Source of the DNA: Streptomyces sp. NBC_01231
Lineage (GTDB): Bacteria > Actinomycetota > Actinomycetes > Streptomycetales > Streptomycetaceae
Length of the DNA stretch: 64,000 nt
NCBI GenBank assembly: GCA_035999765.1
Contig: CP108521.1
Coordinates: 8,494,001 to 8,558,000, forward strand
Direction of reading: 5' to 3'
The number at the start of each line of letters is the position of its first letter. Within the stretch, counting starts at the first letter, position 1. A program made the position numbers and the translations under genes. The notes under the pieces were generated by a model, which worked only from the letters and a program-made list of their open reading frames with translations, ran no database searches and was not told the DNA's origin. Shown piece after piece: positions 7,275 to 14,603 of the stretch.

Positions 7275-8158
7275 GCCGTCGTTCCGTTCGGGGTGATGGT
7301 GTCCGGGCTGGTGCGGGTCTTGAGGACGAAGTCGAACTCCATCGACCGGTAGGGGCCCTGGAAGCCGGAGGTTGCCATGTCCTTGGGGTCCTCGTGCAGG
7401 ACGGTGTCGGCTTGCAGCGCGGGAGGGGCCAGGGTTCCGCCGACGAAGTCGACGGGGATGACCGGGTCTCCCTTGAAATAGACCTCACCCCGCCAGGGAG
7501 TGATCAGGTCGGGGTGGTGGACCTCGTAGTGGATGTGGGCCGGACGGTAGAGGCTGCGCCCGAGGGCTGCGACGGCATCGGTGACCCCGTCGACTTGCAT
7601 GATGTGGGAGTCGGCGTAGGCGACCGGGGTGATGGTGGTGAAGGCGTACCGGCCGTCGGCGTCCGTGAACAGGTGGCCGCGCAGGTTGTACCTGGGCACT
7701 CCGTCGTCGTACAGCCCGGAGTAGTCGCCGTTGTTGGCCGCATGGTAGATGTCCACTTTGGCGCCCTCGATCGGCCGACGGTTGCCGTCCAGAACGCGGC
7801 CGGACACGACCAGCGGAGTGCCGGGTTCGTCCGGTCGCATCGGCAGGATGCCGGGGTTGTCGATGCGCGGAGAGTCGGCGATGTATGTGGGGCTGTTGAC
7901 CTCCTCGGAGGGGGTGTATCCGTCCCGGCCGCCTTGGAAGACCTCGCTGAACAGCGGCATGGCGACCAGTGCCAGCGGGGCGCCGGTGGCCGCCTGGGCC
8001 TTCTGGAGCAGGTCGGTTGCCGCGTGGAGGTCGTCGAAGGTCAGTCCCTCCTCGTCGCGCATGCGGGCCAGAGCGTCCTTGAACGCGTTGACGAGACGGA
8101 CCGCGCGGGCGTTGATCAGTGCCGGGTCGACGTAGGACGGATCGGTGGTCGTGGTCAT
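7271..8158 (-). CDS. Intradiol ring-cleavage dioxygenase (catechol/hydroxyquinol 1,2-dioxygenase family)
   Basis: 295 residues with an N-terminal helical dimerisation domain (to about 105) and the catalytic beta-sandwich. The four non-haem Fe(III) ligands are placed as in the family: Tyr146 (NNGDYSGLYDD), Tyr181 (TPVAYADSH), and His208/His210 (RPAHIHYEV). It opens a catechol-type ring between the hydroxyls to give a muconate. The N-terminal domain indicates the catechol or hydroxyquinol 1,2-dioxygenase group rather than protocatechuate 3,4-dioxygenase; which of these is unresolved. A GAGGAG ribosome-binding site precedes the start. A small inverted repeat (8191-8197/8203-8209) lies upstream. 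It forms an operon with the NTF2-like gene. Confidence 0.92.
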   Translation of the reverse strand: MTTTTDPSYVDPALINARAVRLVNAFKDALARMRDEEGLTFDDLHAATDLLQKAQAATGAPLALVAMPLFSEVFQGGRDGYTPSEEVNSPTYIADSPRIDNPGILPMRPDEPGTPLVVSGRVLDGNRRPIEGAKVDIYHAANNGDYSGLYDDGVPRYNLRGHLFTDADGRYAFTTITPVAYADSHIMQVDGVTDAVAALGRSLYRPAHIHYEVHHPDLITPWRGEVYFKGDPVIPVDFVGGTLAPPALQADTVLHEDPKDMATSGFQGPYRSMEFDFVLKTRTSPDTITPNGTTA

Positions 8159-8317
8159 GCCGGTCTACTCCTCGAAGCAGTGGGGGATGAGCTGATGGCA
8201 GGCATCAGCAGGCCGCGGGTGTCAGGGAGCGAGCCACTCACGGGATTTGGGGGTCTTCATGACGCCGGAGGCCGCGATCGGGGCGCCCGACGATGTCCAT
8301 CGGGACGGAACCCTTCT

Positions 8318-8360
8318 CCTTGATCGCGCCGCGGCCCGGAACACCGCAGCGCGATCAAGG
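8318..8360 (-). terminator. Hairpin downstream of the SDR gene
   Basis: Twelve-base perfect arms (8318-8329 and 8349-8360, CCTTGATCGCGC and its complement) with a 19-base loop. It lies 36 bp past the SDR stop on the minus strand and before the dioxygenase start, so it probably separates the two transcription units. Confidence 0.6.
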
Positions 8361-8395
8361 TTCGCCGGAGGGCGGATCACGAAGGTCGGTCCGTG

Positions 8396-9073
8396 TCAGA
8401 GGCTGAAGACGAGCTCGGCCTGGTCGCGCTTGGTGGTGTGCAGGTCCCAGTAGGCGGGGGAGATCTCCTCGGGCTGGGCCGTCGGGAAGCCGGGGACGGC
8501 CGGCGTGCCGATCGACACGTCGATGCCGACGTGGGCGGCCTGGATGCCGGTGCCGTCCAGTTCCTTGTGCAGGTTGACCGCCCAGTTGCGCAGGGCCGCG
8601 GCGGCGGCGTTGACGTTGCCGACCTGCGGCACGGGGTCGATGGAGCCGGCGCCGGTGGTGTAGAGCAGGGTGCCCGCGCCGGCCTCGCGCATCGCGGGCA
8701 GCACCGCCTTGGTGGCGGCGATCGCCCCGTACAGCTGGAACTCGATCTCGTGCTGTATGTGGGCCGGTTCGGTCTCGGCCGGGGTGGTCAGAGCAGTGGA
8801 TCCGAAGGTCCCCACCGGGGAGTACTCCAGGACGTCGATGCCGCCGAACTTCTCGGCGGCGTCCTTGAGTGCCTGGGTGAGCGCGTCACGGTCGAGCACG
8901 TCTGCGGGGAACGCGGCGGCGGTGATGTCCTCGCCGGTCAGGGTGCCGACGAGACCGTCGAGTTTCTCGCGGTTGCGGGAGATCAGAGCGACATCGAAGC
9001 CCTGGGAGCCGAAGGTGCGGGCGACGGCCAGACCCAGCTGGGGGCCGGCTCCGACGATGGCGATGCTGGTCAC
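8396..9073 (-). CDS. SDR-family oxidoreductase lacking the usual Tyr-Lys pair
   Basis: 225 residues. The Rossmann fold starts at once (IAIVGAGPQLGLAVARTFGS, GxGxxxG type), with SRNREKL as the cofactor-specificity loop. At the position of the catalytic YxxxK the sequence reads GNVNAAAAALRNW, so both Tyr and Lys are absent. The protein may bind NAD(P)(H) without classical SDR catalysis or use another mechanism. The start is GTG with AAAGGA at a good distance. Three operator-like palindromes sit 45-131 bp upstream and match the one before tetR. A truncated sister copy lies at 5089-5393. Confidence 0.9.
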   Translation of the reverse strand: MTSIAIVGAGPQLGLAVARTFGSQGFDVALISRNREKLDGLVGTLTGEDITAAAFPADVLDRDALTQALKDAAEKFGGIDVLEYSPVGTFGSTALTTPAETEPAHIQHEIEFQLYGAIAATKAVLPAMREAGAGTLLYTTGAGSIDPVPQVGNVNAAAAALRNWAVNLHKELDGTGIQAAHVGIDVSIGTPAVPGFPTAQPEEISPAYWDLHTTKRDQAELVFSL

Positions 9074-9117
9074 GGCAAAGTCCTTTCAGGAAGAGATGGC
9101 AGGGGAAGGCACAGATC

Positions 9118-9204
9118 CGGATAGGTTTATCCGATTCTTGATCCGGATAGCTCTTTCCGGTTTGCTGCCGCCACGGTACCACGGAACTGGATAGGGCGAT
9201 CCGA
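9118..9204. promoter_or_regulatory. Three TetR-type operator palindromes upstream of the SDR gene
   Basis: CGGATAGGTTTATCCG (9118-9133) is a palindrome (CGGATA-n4-TATCCG). CCGGATAGCTCTTTCCGG (9143-9160) and TGGATAGGGCGATCCGA (9188-9204) are variants. All share GGATA and the inverted TCC half-site, and the third is almost the same as the tetR promoter site. Multiple sites suggest tight or cooperative control by the TetR protein at 5836-6531. Confidence 0.7.
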
Positions 9205-9779
9205 TTGCCCGTCGCGTGGTGTGAGTCCTGGAGCCAGGGGACCGGAGAAGCTGATCGGCGTTCCTATGAGGCGCCATGTGGACTACGCGGCCAGTTCCTC
9301 AAAGAGGGTCCGCCCCGCAGAGCGAGCTCTGTGGTCCGATGGTGCTGAGGCGGCGCCTCAAGAAGGCCGGCTACCCGCATTCGACTGGCGGTCCTGGAGC
9401 GGGGAGTGGGCGGACTCCCTGCCGGACGGCGAGACGACGGTGCAGCTTGTGCTTCGCCCCCCCCTGTAGTCCGGTCCTTCGGGGTGGGCTCCTGAGTGAG
9501 GTCGCATCGGGGATGGTGAGGCTGACCCCGTCGGCGGCGAGCGCAACATAGACCATGATCGCCGGTTAGCCAAACCGGCGATGGTGACGACCATTGAAGG
9601 TGTGCATCCGGCCGGGCTCAGCGAGGGAGCCGTACCGGACAAGGTGGACCGAGCCGCAGGCTCCCGGGGGAGCGAGCGGTCCTGTCGCCTGCTGCCCTGC
9701 TGACCGTGGTGCCTTTCGCTGAACGCAGCGGCGTCTGCGTCTGCGTGAAAGGGTGTCACGCCCTTAAGGAGAGTGAGCA
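9205..9779. other. Gap of about 575 bp with one hairpin, no gene recognised
   Basis: Short open frames occur on both strands without recognisable domains. A hairpin with 10-base arms (ATCGCCGGTT, 9558-9567; complement 9573-9582) and a 5-base loop may be a terminator. The last bases hold a strong ribosome-binding site (AAGGAG, 9767-9772) for the integrase. Confidence 0.5.
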
Positions 9780-11009
9780 ATCCTGTCCGTCCCGTTCAAG
9801 AAGCTTCCTCCGAATGCGAAGGGTCAGGTCCGGTATCGCTTTGTGGTCGATGTCGGGACCGATCCCGTTACCGGGAAGCGCAAGCAGTTGACCCGTACCT
9901 TCGGCACGCTGAGGGAAGCGAAGGCCGAGTACGCCCGCATCACGAACCGCCGTTACGAGGGGGCGTTCGTCGAGCCCAACAAGATCACGGTGAACGAATG
10001 GCTCGATCAGTGGCTCGCCAAGAAGGCCGAAGACCTGGAAGAGACGACCATCTACAGCTACACGATGACCCTGGGCCGTGTCCGGGGGAAACTCGGGCAC
10101 CTCCGGCTCCAGGAACTGACCGAGGACCACGTCGAGGCGTGGATGAGGTGGGCGCTTGAGGATGGCCGCGTGCGTGGTGGCGAGACGGGCACGGGTCTCG
10201 GGGTGACCTCGGTGGAGATGTCCCTGGCGCGGCTGAAGGAGGCACTGAACCGGGCAGTGGCCCGGCGCCTGGTTGCCGCGAACGTCGCCCACGAGGTCAC
10301 GATCCCTCGGAAAGTGCGCAAGGCGGAGCGCAGGGCCAAGGCGGTGGTGCAGCCCTGGAACGTCGAGGAGGTTCATGCCTTCGTGCGTGCGGTGAAGGAC
10401 GACCGTCTCTACGGCCCTCTCCTTCTCTGTCTGATGGGCCTGCGGCCGGCGGAGATATGCGGCATGCGCTGGGCCGATGTCGACCTGCGCACGGCCACCC
10501 TGACTGTCGCCAACACGCGAACGGTGATGGGGAACAAGACCGTGGTGGAGAAGGACACGAAGTCTCTCGCCGGTGAACGGCAGCTTCCCCTGCCCGATCT
10601 GGTCCGGGAGGCCCTGAAATGCTTCAGGGCCATGCTGGTGGCCGACAAGCTGGCGGCGGGGGAGAGGTATGACGACAGCGGGTACGTGCTCGTGGACGAA
10701 CTCGGCAGGGCACTCAACGGACGGCAGCTGCGCGAGCGGGCGTACAAGGTCATGGACGAGCACGGGCTGCGGCGTGTCCGCTTGTACGACGCTCGCGCGA
10801 GTTGCTTCACATACCTCGCGAACAACGGGGTGCCGGATCACCTCCTGGCCCGGTGGGCAGGGCACACCAACGTCAAGACCACGAAGCGCTGGTATGTGAA
10901 GCCGGATGTGGAGGATCTTCGTCCGGCAGCGGATACGTGGGGAGGTCTCGCGAGCGCCCCCGCCCCCGCTCACGAAGAGAGTGTGAGATGTGGGAGCGTG
11001 AGCGGGTGA
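9780..11009 (+). CDS. int: Site-specific tyrosine recombinase (integrase) of an integrative element
   Basis: About 409 residues. The N-terminal arm-binding part (TGKRKQLTRTFGTLREAKAE), the SAM-like core-binding domain (NEWLDQWLAKKAEDL) and the catalytic domain are in order. Catalytic positions visible are Arg in LMGLRPAEICGMRW, Arg in YDARASCFTYLA (the usual HxxR reads YDAR), His in AGHTNVKTTKRWY, and Tyr in that segment. Coding similarity extends upstream of the GTG at 9843 (FKKLPPNAKGQVRYRF), but that extension has no ATG/GTG/TTG start before an in-frame stop at 9774. A good ribosome-binding site points to ATC 9780 or CTG 9783, or a small indel has removed the start. The 3' end overlaps the pcaL fragment. 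The 9843 GTG is the conservative start. Confidence 0.85.
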   Translation: MLSVPFKKLPPNAKGQVRYRFVVDVGTDPVTGKRKQLTRTFGTLREAKAEYARITNRRYEGAFVEPNKITVNEWLDQWLAKKAEDLEETTIYSYTMTLGRVRGKLGHLRLQELTEDHVEAWMRWALEDGRVRGGETGTGLGVTSVEMSLARLKEALNRAVARRLVAANVAHEVTIPRKVRKAERRAKAVVQPWNVEEVHAFVRAVKDDRLYGPLLLCLMGLRPAEICGMRWADVDLRTATLTVANTRTVMGNKTVVEKDTKSLAGERQLPLPDLVREALKCFRAMLVADKLAAGERYDDSGYVLVDELGRALNGRQLRERAYKVMDEHGLRRVRLYDARASCFTYLANNGVPDHLLARWAGHTNVKTTKRWYVKPDVEDLRPAADTWGGLASAPAPAHEESVRCGSVSG

Positions 11010-11110
11010 GTGAGAAGAACGTCGAAACCTTGCAATACCGCTTTGACGGGCCAGAACAGGCTCCGGTCCTGGTCTTGGGATGCTCCCTCGGTGCTACATG
11101 GCACAGGTAG
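11006..11110 (+). pseudogene. 5' fragment of a diverged pcaL gene fused to the integrase 3' end
   Basis: GTG at 11006 opens a 34-codon frame (LQYRFDGPEQAPVLVLG ... ATWHR, then stop) that matches the N-terminus of PcaL at 15764 (LQYRFDGPEDAPVLILG ... TTWHM). Its start overlaps the integrase stop (GTGA). The similarity ends abruptly after the TWH segment at about 11106. This is the pattern expected when an element recombines within the 5' end of a target gene. Confidence 0.75.
11031..11056 (+). repeat. Candidate attachment-site core, copy 1
   Basis: 26 bases beginning TGCAATACCGCTTTGACGGG, identical to 15789-15814. The flanks on both sides are only partly similar, so identity peaks at this segment. 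It lies 22 bp past the integrase stop, where attP is often found. Confidence 0.5.
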
Positions 11111-11461
11111 TCGGAACCGTCTTCTGACGTCCACGTGGTCCGAAACGATGCCGGTTGCGTAGGCGGGGTCCTTGCGGTCCGGGTGCGTCGATGGTGTTCG
11201 TGACACGCGTGTGACAGGACAGGCGATGCAGAACCCCGGTTGGCGCGCGTCAGCCGGGGCTCTGGGGACACGGCGGTGGGCGCGTTCGCGGTTGTGCGCT
11301 CCGTTCGGTTGCAAGCCCTCGCGAGGGCGGAACAGGGAGCGACGGACGCTGGCGGGTGACGGGCCCGCCTGGTCAGCGGTGACTTGAGCGGATCATGGGG
11401 GGTAGAGATCCGTTGGGGGGCGAGTACCGGGGCACCACGCTGACGGCCGCGCCGGGCGGGA
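11111..11461. other. Gap of about 350 bp, no gene recognised
   Basis: No convincing coding frame. It contains a 14-base palindrome (GCCCTCGCGAGGGC, 11315-11328). Probably a junction between integrase-linked sequence and the toxin-immunity operon. Confidence 0.45.
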
Positions 11462-12121
11462 TCAGGCGGCAGTGTGGTGAGTGAGGATGTCCCTGATGTC
11501 GATGAGCCACTGGCGCAGCGGAACTCCCTTTGGAGGCGCGATGCGCAGACCGAGTACACGGGCGGCTTCGGTCAGGTCTTCGTCGTTCGGGTTGGCTGCG
11601 ATGAACGCGTCGATGTCCGTGGCCGCGGCTCGGTGGTCCTCCGGGGACTCCAGGGCCAGGTAGTCGTCGACGGCCTCAGCGTGCGACTGGTATTCGGCGG
11701 AGAAGTCCTGGTGGAAGTAGGACCCCAGAAGGTGGGCGAGTGCGGGGAACCGCTCACGCCACTCCCAGACAGTCTGCGGGCGGTGGGTGGAACCGTCGGC
11801 CGGCGGCTTCGCGAGGAAGTCGCTGAGGTGATGGCGGATGACCCGCAGGCAGTCCTCGACGCTCACGCCTGACGGCGGTTCGATGTGCGGAAGGAGGTCG
11901 ACGTCGTCGGCTACCTCGTCGCTGAACAGGCCGACGGCAAGCAGATCGTCGAGCTCGCGTACTGCGGCTTCCGCACGCTGGGGTTTGGCCGCGACGACAC
12001 GCAGGTACGAGGTGAGCGCTGCGCCGGGTGCTTCCATCGTGTCGTCGAATGTGTTGCCGCTCCATTCGTACGCCTGCAGGAGGTTGTGCAGTTCCGTGAA
12101 GCGGTCGTGGATGGGCGCCAT
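11462..12121 (-). CDS. CdiI-family immunity protein
   Basis: 219 residues. The C-terminal part shows the signature of the CdiI immunity family: FPALAHLLGSYFHQDFSAEY, then the acidic helix pair and PLRQWLIDIRDIL. These proteins bind and neutralise the C-terminal toxin domain of a partner effector. The N-terminal about 90 residues are a second, less recognisable helical segment, so the protein may carry two immunity-like units. It is the last gene of a three-gene minus-strand operon, 27 bp behind the toxin gene, exactly where the cognate immunity gene is expected. Confidence 0.8.
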   Translation of the reverse strand: MAPIHDRFTELHNLLQAYEWSGNTFDDTMEAPGAALTSYLRVVAAKPQRAEAAVRELDDLLAVGLFSDEVADDVDLLPHIEPPSGVSVEDCLRVIRHHLSDFLAKPPADGSTHRPQTVWEWRERFPALAHLLGSYFHQDFSAEYQSHAEAVDDYLALESPEDHRAAATDIDAFIAANPNDEDLTEAARVLGLRIAPPKGVPLRQWLIDIRDILTHHTAA

Positions 12122-12148
12122 GGGCTGTGGACCTGTCTGGTTGCGGTC

Positions 12149-13426
12149 TTACGAGGTGGCTTCGGGGTAGGAGGTCAGGACGCGGTAGCCCAGAGGGACG
12201 GTCGGGTCCTTCTTGAGGACGACTTTCGCCCCCGTCACCCATTCTGGGGGCAGTCCGTTCTTGAAGTGGGTGCGGGACAAGCTCATTCCGGTGGGCTCTC
12301 CCAGCTCGGCCGAGAAGTCCTTCTTCCCCGCCGGCTTTCCGTTGTTCAACCAGTCCTCGATCTGCTTCTGCCGCTTGAGGACTACCGCCTGGGTGTGCTT
12401 CTGGGCCGAGGCGTGGTCGATGTACCGGGAGGCGGCGTCCAGTTCGGGGTCCCCGCGCAGGCGGGCCCGGAGGTCCCGGGTGGTGACCTCGACGTGACGG
12501 GCGCCGGTATGCGCGCCGTTCTTGCCTTCGTCCGCTGCGAGGTCTGTCGTGTACTTCGGCTTCTGCGCACCCTTGCGTTTGTTGCGTGGCCAGGCGTTGG
12601 GTTCGCCGTCGCCCTTCATGAGCAGGCCGAGGTCGTCGGCACTTGCCGTCAGTCCGCCGGGCAGTGCGACCTGGGGTTCGAGCCCGGGGACGCGGACGCC
12701 ACCCAGCAGTTCTGTCCATCCGCCGGCGCCCCGCACGGCCCTCACGGTGGCGCCCGCGCCACCGAAAGCGCCGCCGGTGAGGGCTCCGTAGAGCGTGGCT
12801 TGGCGTGCCTCGTCAAGGCTGAGGCCGTTGCTCTCGCCCAGGGCGATGGACATCGGCTGGGTGAGAGCCAGGTCGACGGTGACAGACTCGATGCCCGCGA
12901 AGGCGGCGGTGGCGAGGGTCGTAGCGGCGATGGTGGCGATCTCGGTGGAGATGGTGACGCCGAGGGTCGCGGCGAGTTCCACGATGGTGGCGGTGGCCGC
13001 CGCCGCGGCGGCCTCGGAGATGCCGAAGGTGAAGACGGCCAGTGCCGTGCCGGCGATGATCGTCGCGCCGACGATCTCCAGCTCGTGCTCCAGGCGCTTG
13101 ACGGCGGCATGGACGACGTCGGCGTACTTGTCCAGCGCTTTGGCCATGTCACGGGCGCCGTCGATCACGTCCTGGAGCCAGCCGTGGCCGTCGTAGTAGT
13201 AGCGACGCCAATACGGGTCGTCGAAGGCGGAGATCGCCTCGCCCTTGTTGTGCTCGATGATGCCGCGGGCGGACTTGTTCGCCGCGGCCGTCACCTCTTC
13301 GATGTCGTCGGCGAAGTCTCGCCACGCCTTGGCCGCGTCGCGCAGCCCACCCTCGTCGGCATCCGGCCACCACATGCCGGTGACGTCCTGGACGATCTCC
13401 TTGGCCTTGTCGGCGGCACCACTCAC
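12149..13426 (-). CDS. Type VII-type polymorphic toxin with C-terminal RNase A-like domain
   Basis: 425 residues from a GTG overlapping the WXG gene stop (GTGA). Residues about 1-110 resemble the WXG100/CpnT-like N-terminal domain (GMWWPDADEGGLRDAAKAWR). Residues about 118-190 form a hydrophobic, alanine-rich helical stretch. A linker follows, and residues about 300-425 form the toxin domain: ARHVEVTTRDLRARL, ASRYIDHASAQKHTQ, GMSLSR, and GYRVLTSYPEATS. This pattern is that of bacterial RNase A-like toxins of contact-dependent inhibition systems. The predicted role is a secreted RNase that kills related cells, restrained by the downstream CdiI-family protein. The secretion machinery is not in the window. 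Confidence 0.8.
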   Translation of the reverse strand: MSGAADKAKEIVQDVTGMWWPDADEGGLRDAAKAWRDFADDIEEVTAAANKSARGIIEHNKGEAISAFDDPYWRRYYYDGHGWLQDVIDGARDMAKALDKYADVVHAAVKRLEHELEIVGATIIAGTALAVFTFGISEAAAAAATATIVELAATLGVTISTEIATIAATTLATAAFAGIESVTVDLALTQPMSIALGESNGLSLDEARQATLYGALTGGAFGGAGATVRAVRGAGGWTELLGGVRVPGLEPQVALPGGLTASADDLGLLMKGDGEPNAWPRNKRKGAQKPKYTTDLAADEGKNGAHTGARHVEVTTRDLRARLRGDPELDAASRYIDHASAQKHTQAVVLKRQKQIEDWLNNGKPAGKKDFSAELGEPTGMSLSRTHFKNGLPPEWVTGAKVVLKKDPTVPLGYRVLTSYPEATS

Positions 13427-13794
13427 TGCTGGGCGCCGTTTCCGTCGTGCGGGGTGGCCTTGATCTTGCTGAACATCGAGCGGACGAGTTCTTCGTTGTC
13501 GATGTGGCCGTCCGCCATGTCCGTCATCGCGTCGTGGATGCTGGCCAGGCCCTGGGCGAGGATGTCGGAGGCGTTCTCGATCTTCTTCACGTTCGGGCCG
13601 TACGCCTTGTGGAAGGCGTGGCCCTGATCGTCGTCGCCCCACGGCGAACCGGCCGCCGACAGTGCCAGTTTGAGCTTGGTCAGGGCCTTGGCGAGATCGG
13701 TGCTGTGCGTGTGGAAATGCGGGGCCGTCTTCTTCAGCTCGGCGATCTTGATGTCGAGTATCTCGCCGTCGCCGCCACTGCCCTTGTCGCCCAT
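13423..13794 (-). CDS. WXG100-like secretion partner of the toxin
   Basis: 123 residues, all helical. The central segment ALSAAGSPWGDDDQGHAFHK has the W-G turn of WXG100-like proteins with a following F/Y helix, and flanking helices predict a hairpin. It lacks a cleavable signal peptide. It is the first gene of the operon and its stop overlaps the GTG of the toxin. Small partner proteins of this kind usually pair with the N-terminal domain of LXG/CpnT-like effectors and accompany them to a type VII (ESX) secretion system. A role as an independent substrate is possible. Confidence 0.75.
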   Translation of the reverse strand: MGDKGSGGDGEILDIKIAELKKTAPHFHTHSTDLAKALTKLKLALSAAGSPWGDDDQGHAFHKAYGPNVKKIENASDILAQGLASIHDAMTDMADGHIDNEELVRSMFSKIKATPHDGNGAQQ

Positions 13795-14335
13795 GGTGTT
13801 GCGCCCCGTCCCCTCCGTTGGCTCACCAGCCCAAAAACCCTAAGTGGAGGGCAGGTTCCGCAGCTGAGAGCAGCGTCAAGCGGCAGTAAAGATCCGTTCA
13901 AGATTCCGCAGGGCAGGGCGGAGGGCGGGGCCGAGAGAGCAAACAGGCTCCGCCGGTGACGAGCCCCGTTCCCCTGAACCCGCACCCGAGCGCCCACCCG
14001 GATGACTCGGCCTTCCGTGATCCGGTGGCGCTGGCCGCGTCGTTGGCGGGGCAGGCGCCGCTGGCTGGTCCATGACCGACTTGAAGCCCGGCGCGAGGAG
14101 ATGATCTGCGTCCGGTGGCACGGCACCTTGGTGGCGACTGGCAGGCGAATGCGGGGTCGTCGGGGCCTGTCGCTCCGGGCTTGATCGGACCATCGCGGCG
14201 CCGCCATAGCAGGCCGCGCTCTCACCTTGGCGTCGTGAACCTGGTTTTGAACGCGCCGCTTGTCTGCTTGCGCTGTTGTGGCCGGTTGGGATCAGGTTCC
14301 GGGGTGTTGCGTGAGGGGGATCGAGCATCTTCTGC
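13795..14335. other. Gap of about 540 bp, upstream of the toxin operon
   Basis: It should contain the promoter of the minus-strand WXG-toxin-immunity operon. Open frames on both strands have no recognisable domain. Nothing else identified. Confidence 0.4.
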
Positions 14336-14603
14336 GGCCCCTGGGCGCGGGGGAGATGGCAGCGGGAGGATGGGCGGGTGCTGTCCCGGGCCCAGGGGCC
14401 TGACTCATGATATTTCTGACCGAAGTGTCCCGCTGTCACAGTGTCGGCCGTTGGCCGGGGATGGTGCGTTGTCGGTACCGGACTGGCGGGGCGTGTCCCG
14501 ATAGGGGCCTGCCGATCGCCGTGGCGTCCTCACGATTCTGACCGCCCGACGCGGTCCGGTACCGGCAACGCGACATGTCATAAGACCGGGAAGGGATCGA
14601 GTA
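14336..14603 (+). ncRNA. Structured non-coding leader of the IS110 element; candidate bridge RNA
   Basis: Two long-range inverted repeats precede the transposase. The first is an 11-bp perfect pair (GGCCCCTGGGC, 14336-14346; complement 14390-14400). The second is a 17-bp pair (14467-14483 with 14554-14570) broken only by one G-U type position, enclosing about 70 bases. IS110-family elements carry a structured guide (bridge) RNA in the non-coding region 5' of the transposase. The loop includes ATAGGGGC (14501-14508), which recurs at the right end of the element (15728-15735). Transcription and guide pairing are inferred. Confidence 0.4.

Noticed and set aside
8191..8209. GCTGATG-n5-CATCAGC repeat as an operator of the dioxygenase
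   Set aside because: Short and single, with no second copy at a related promoter; too weak to list as a regulatory site.
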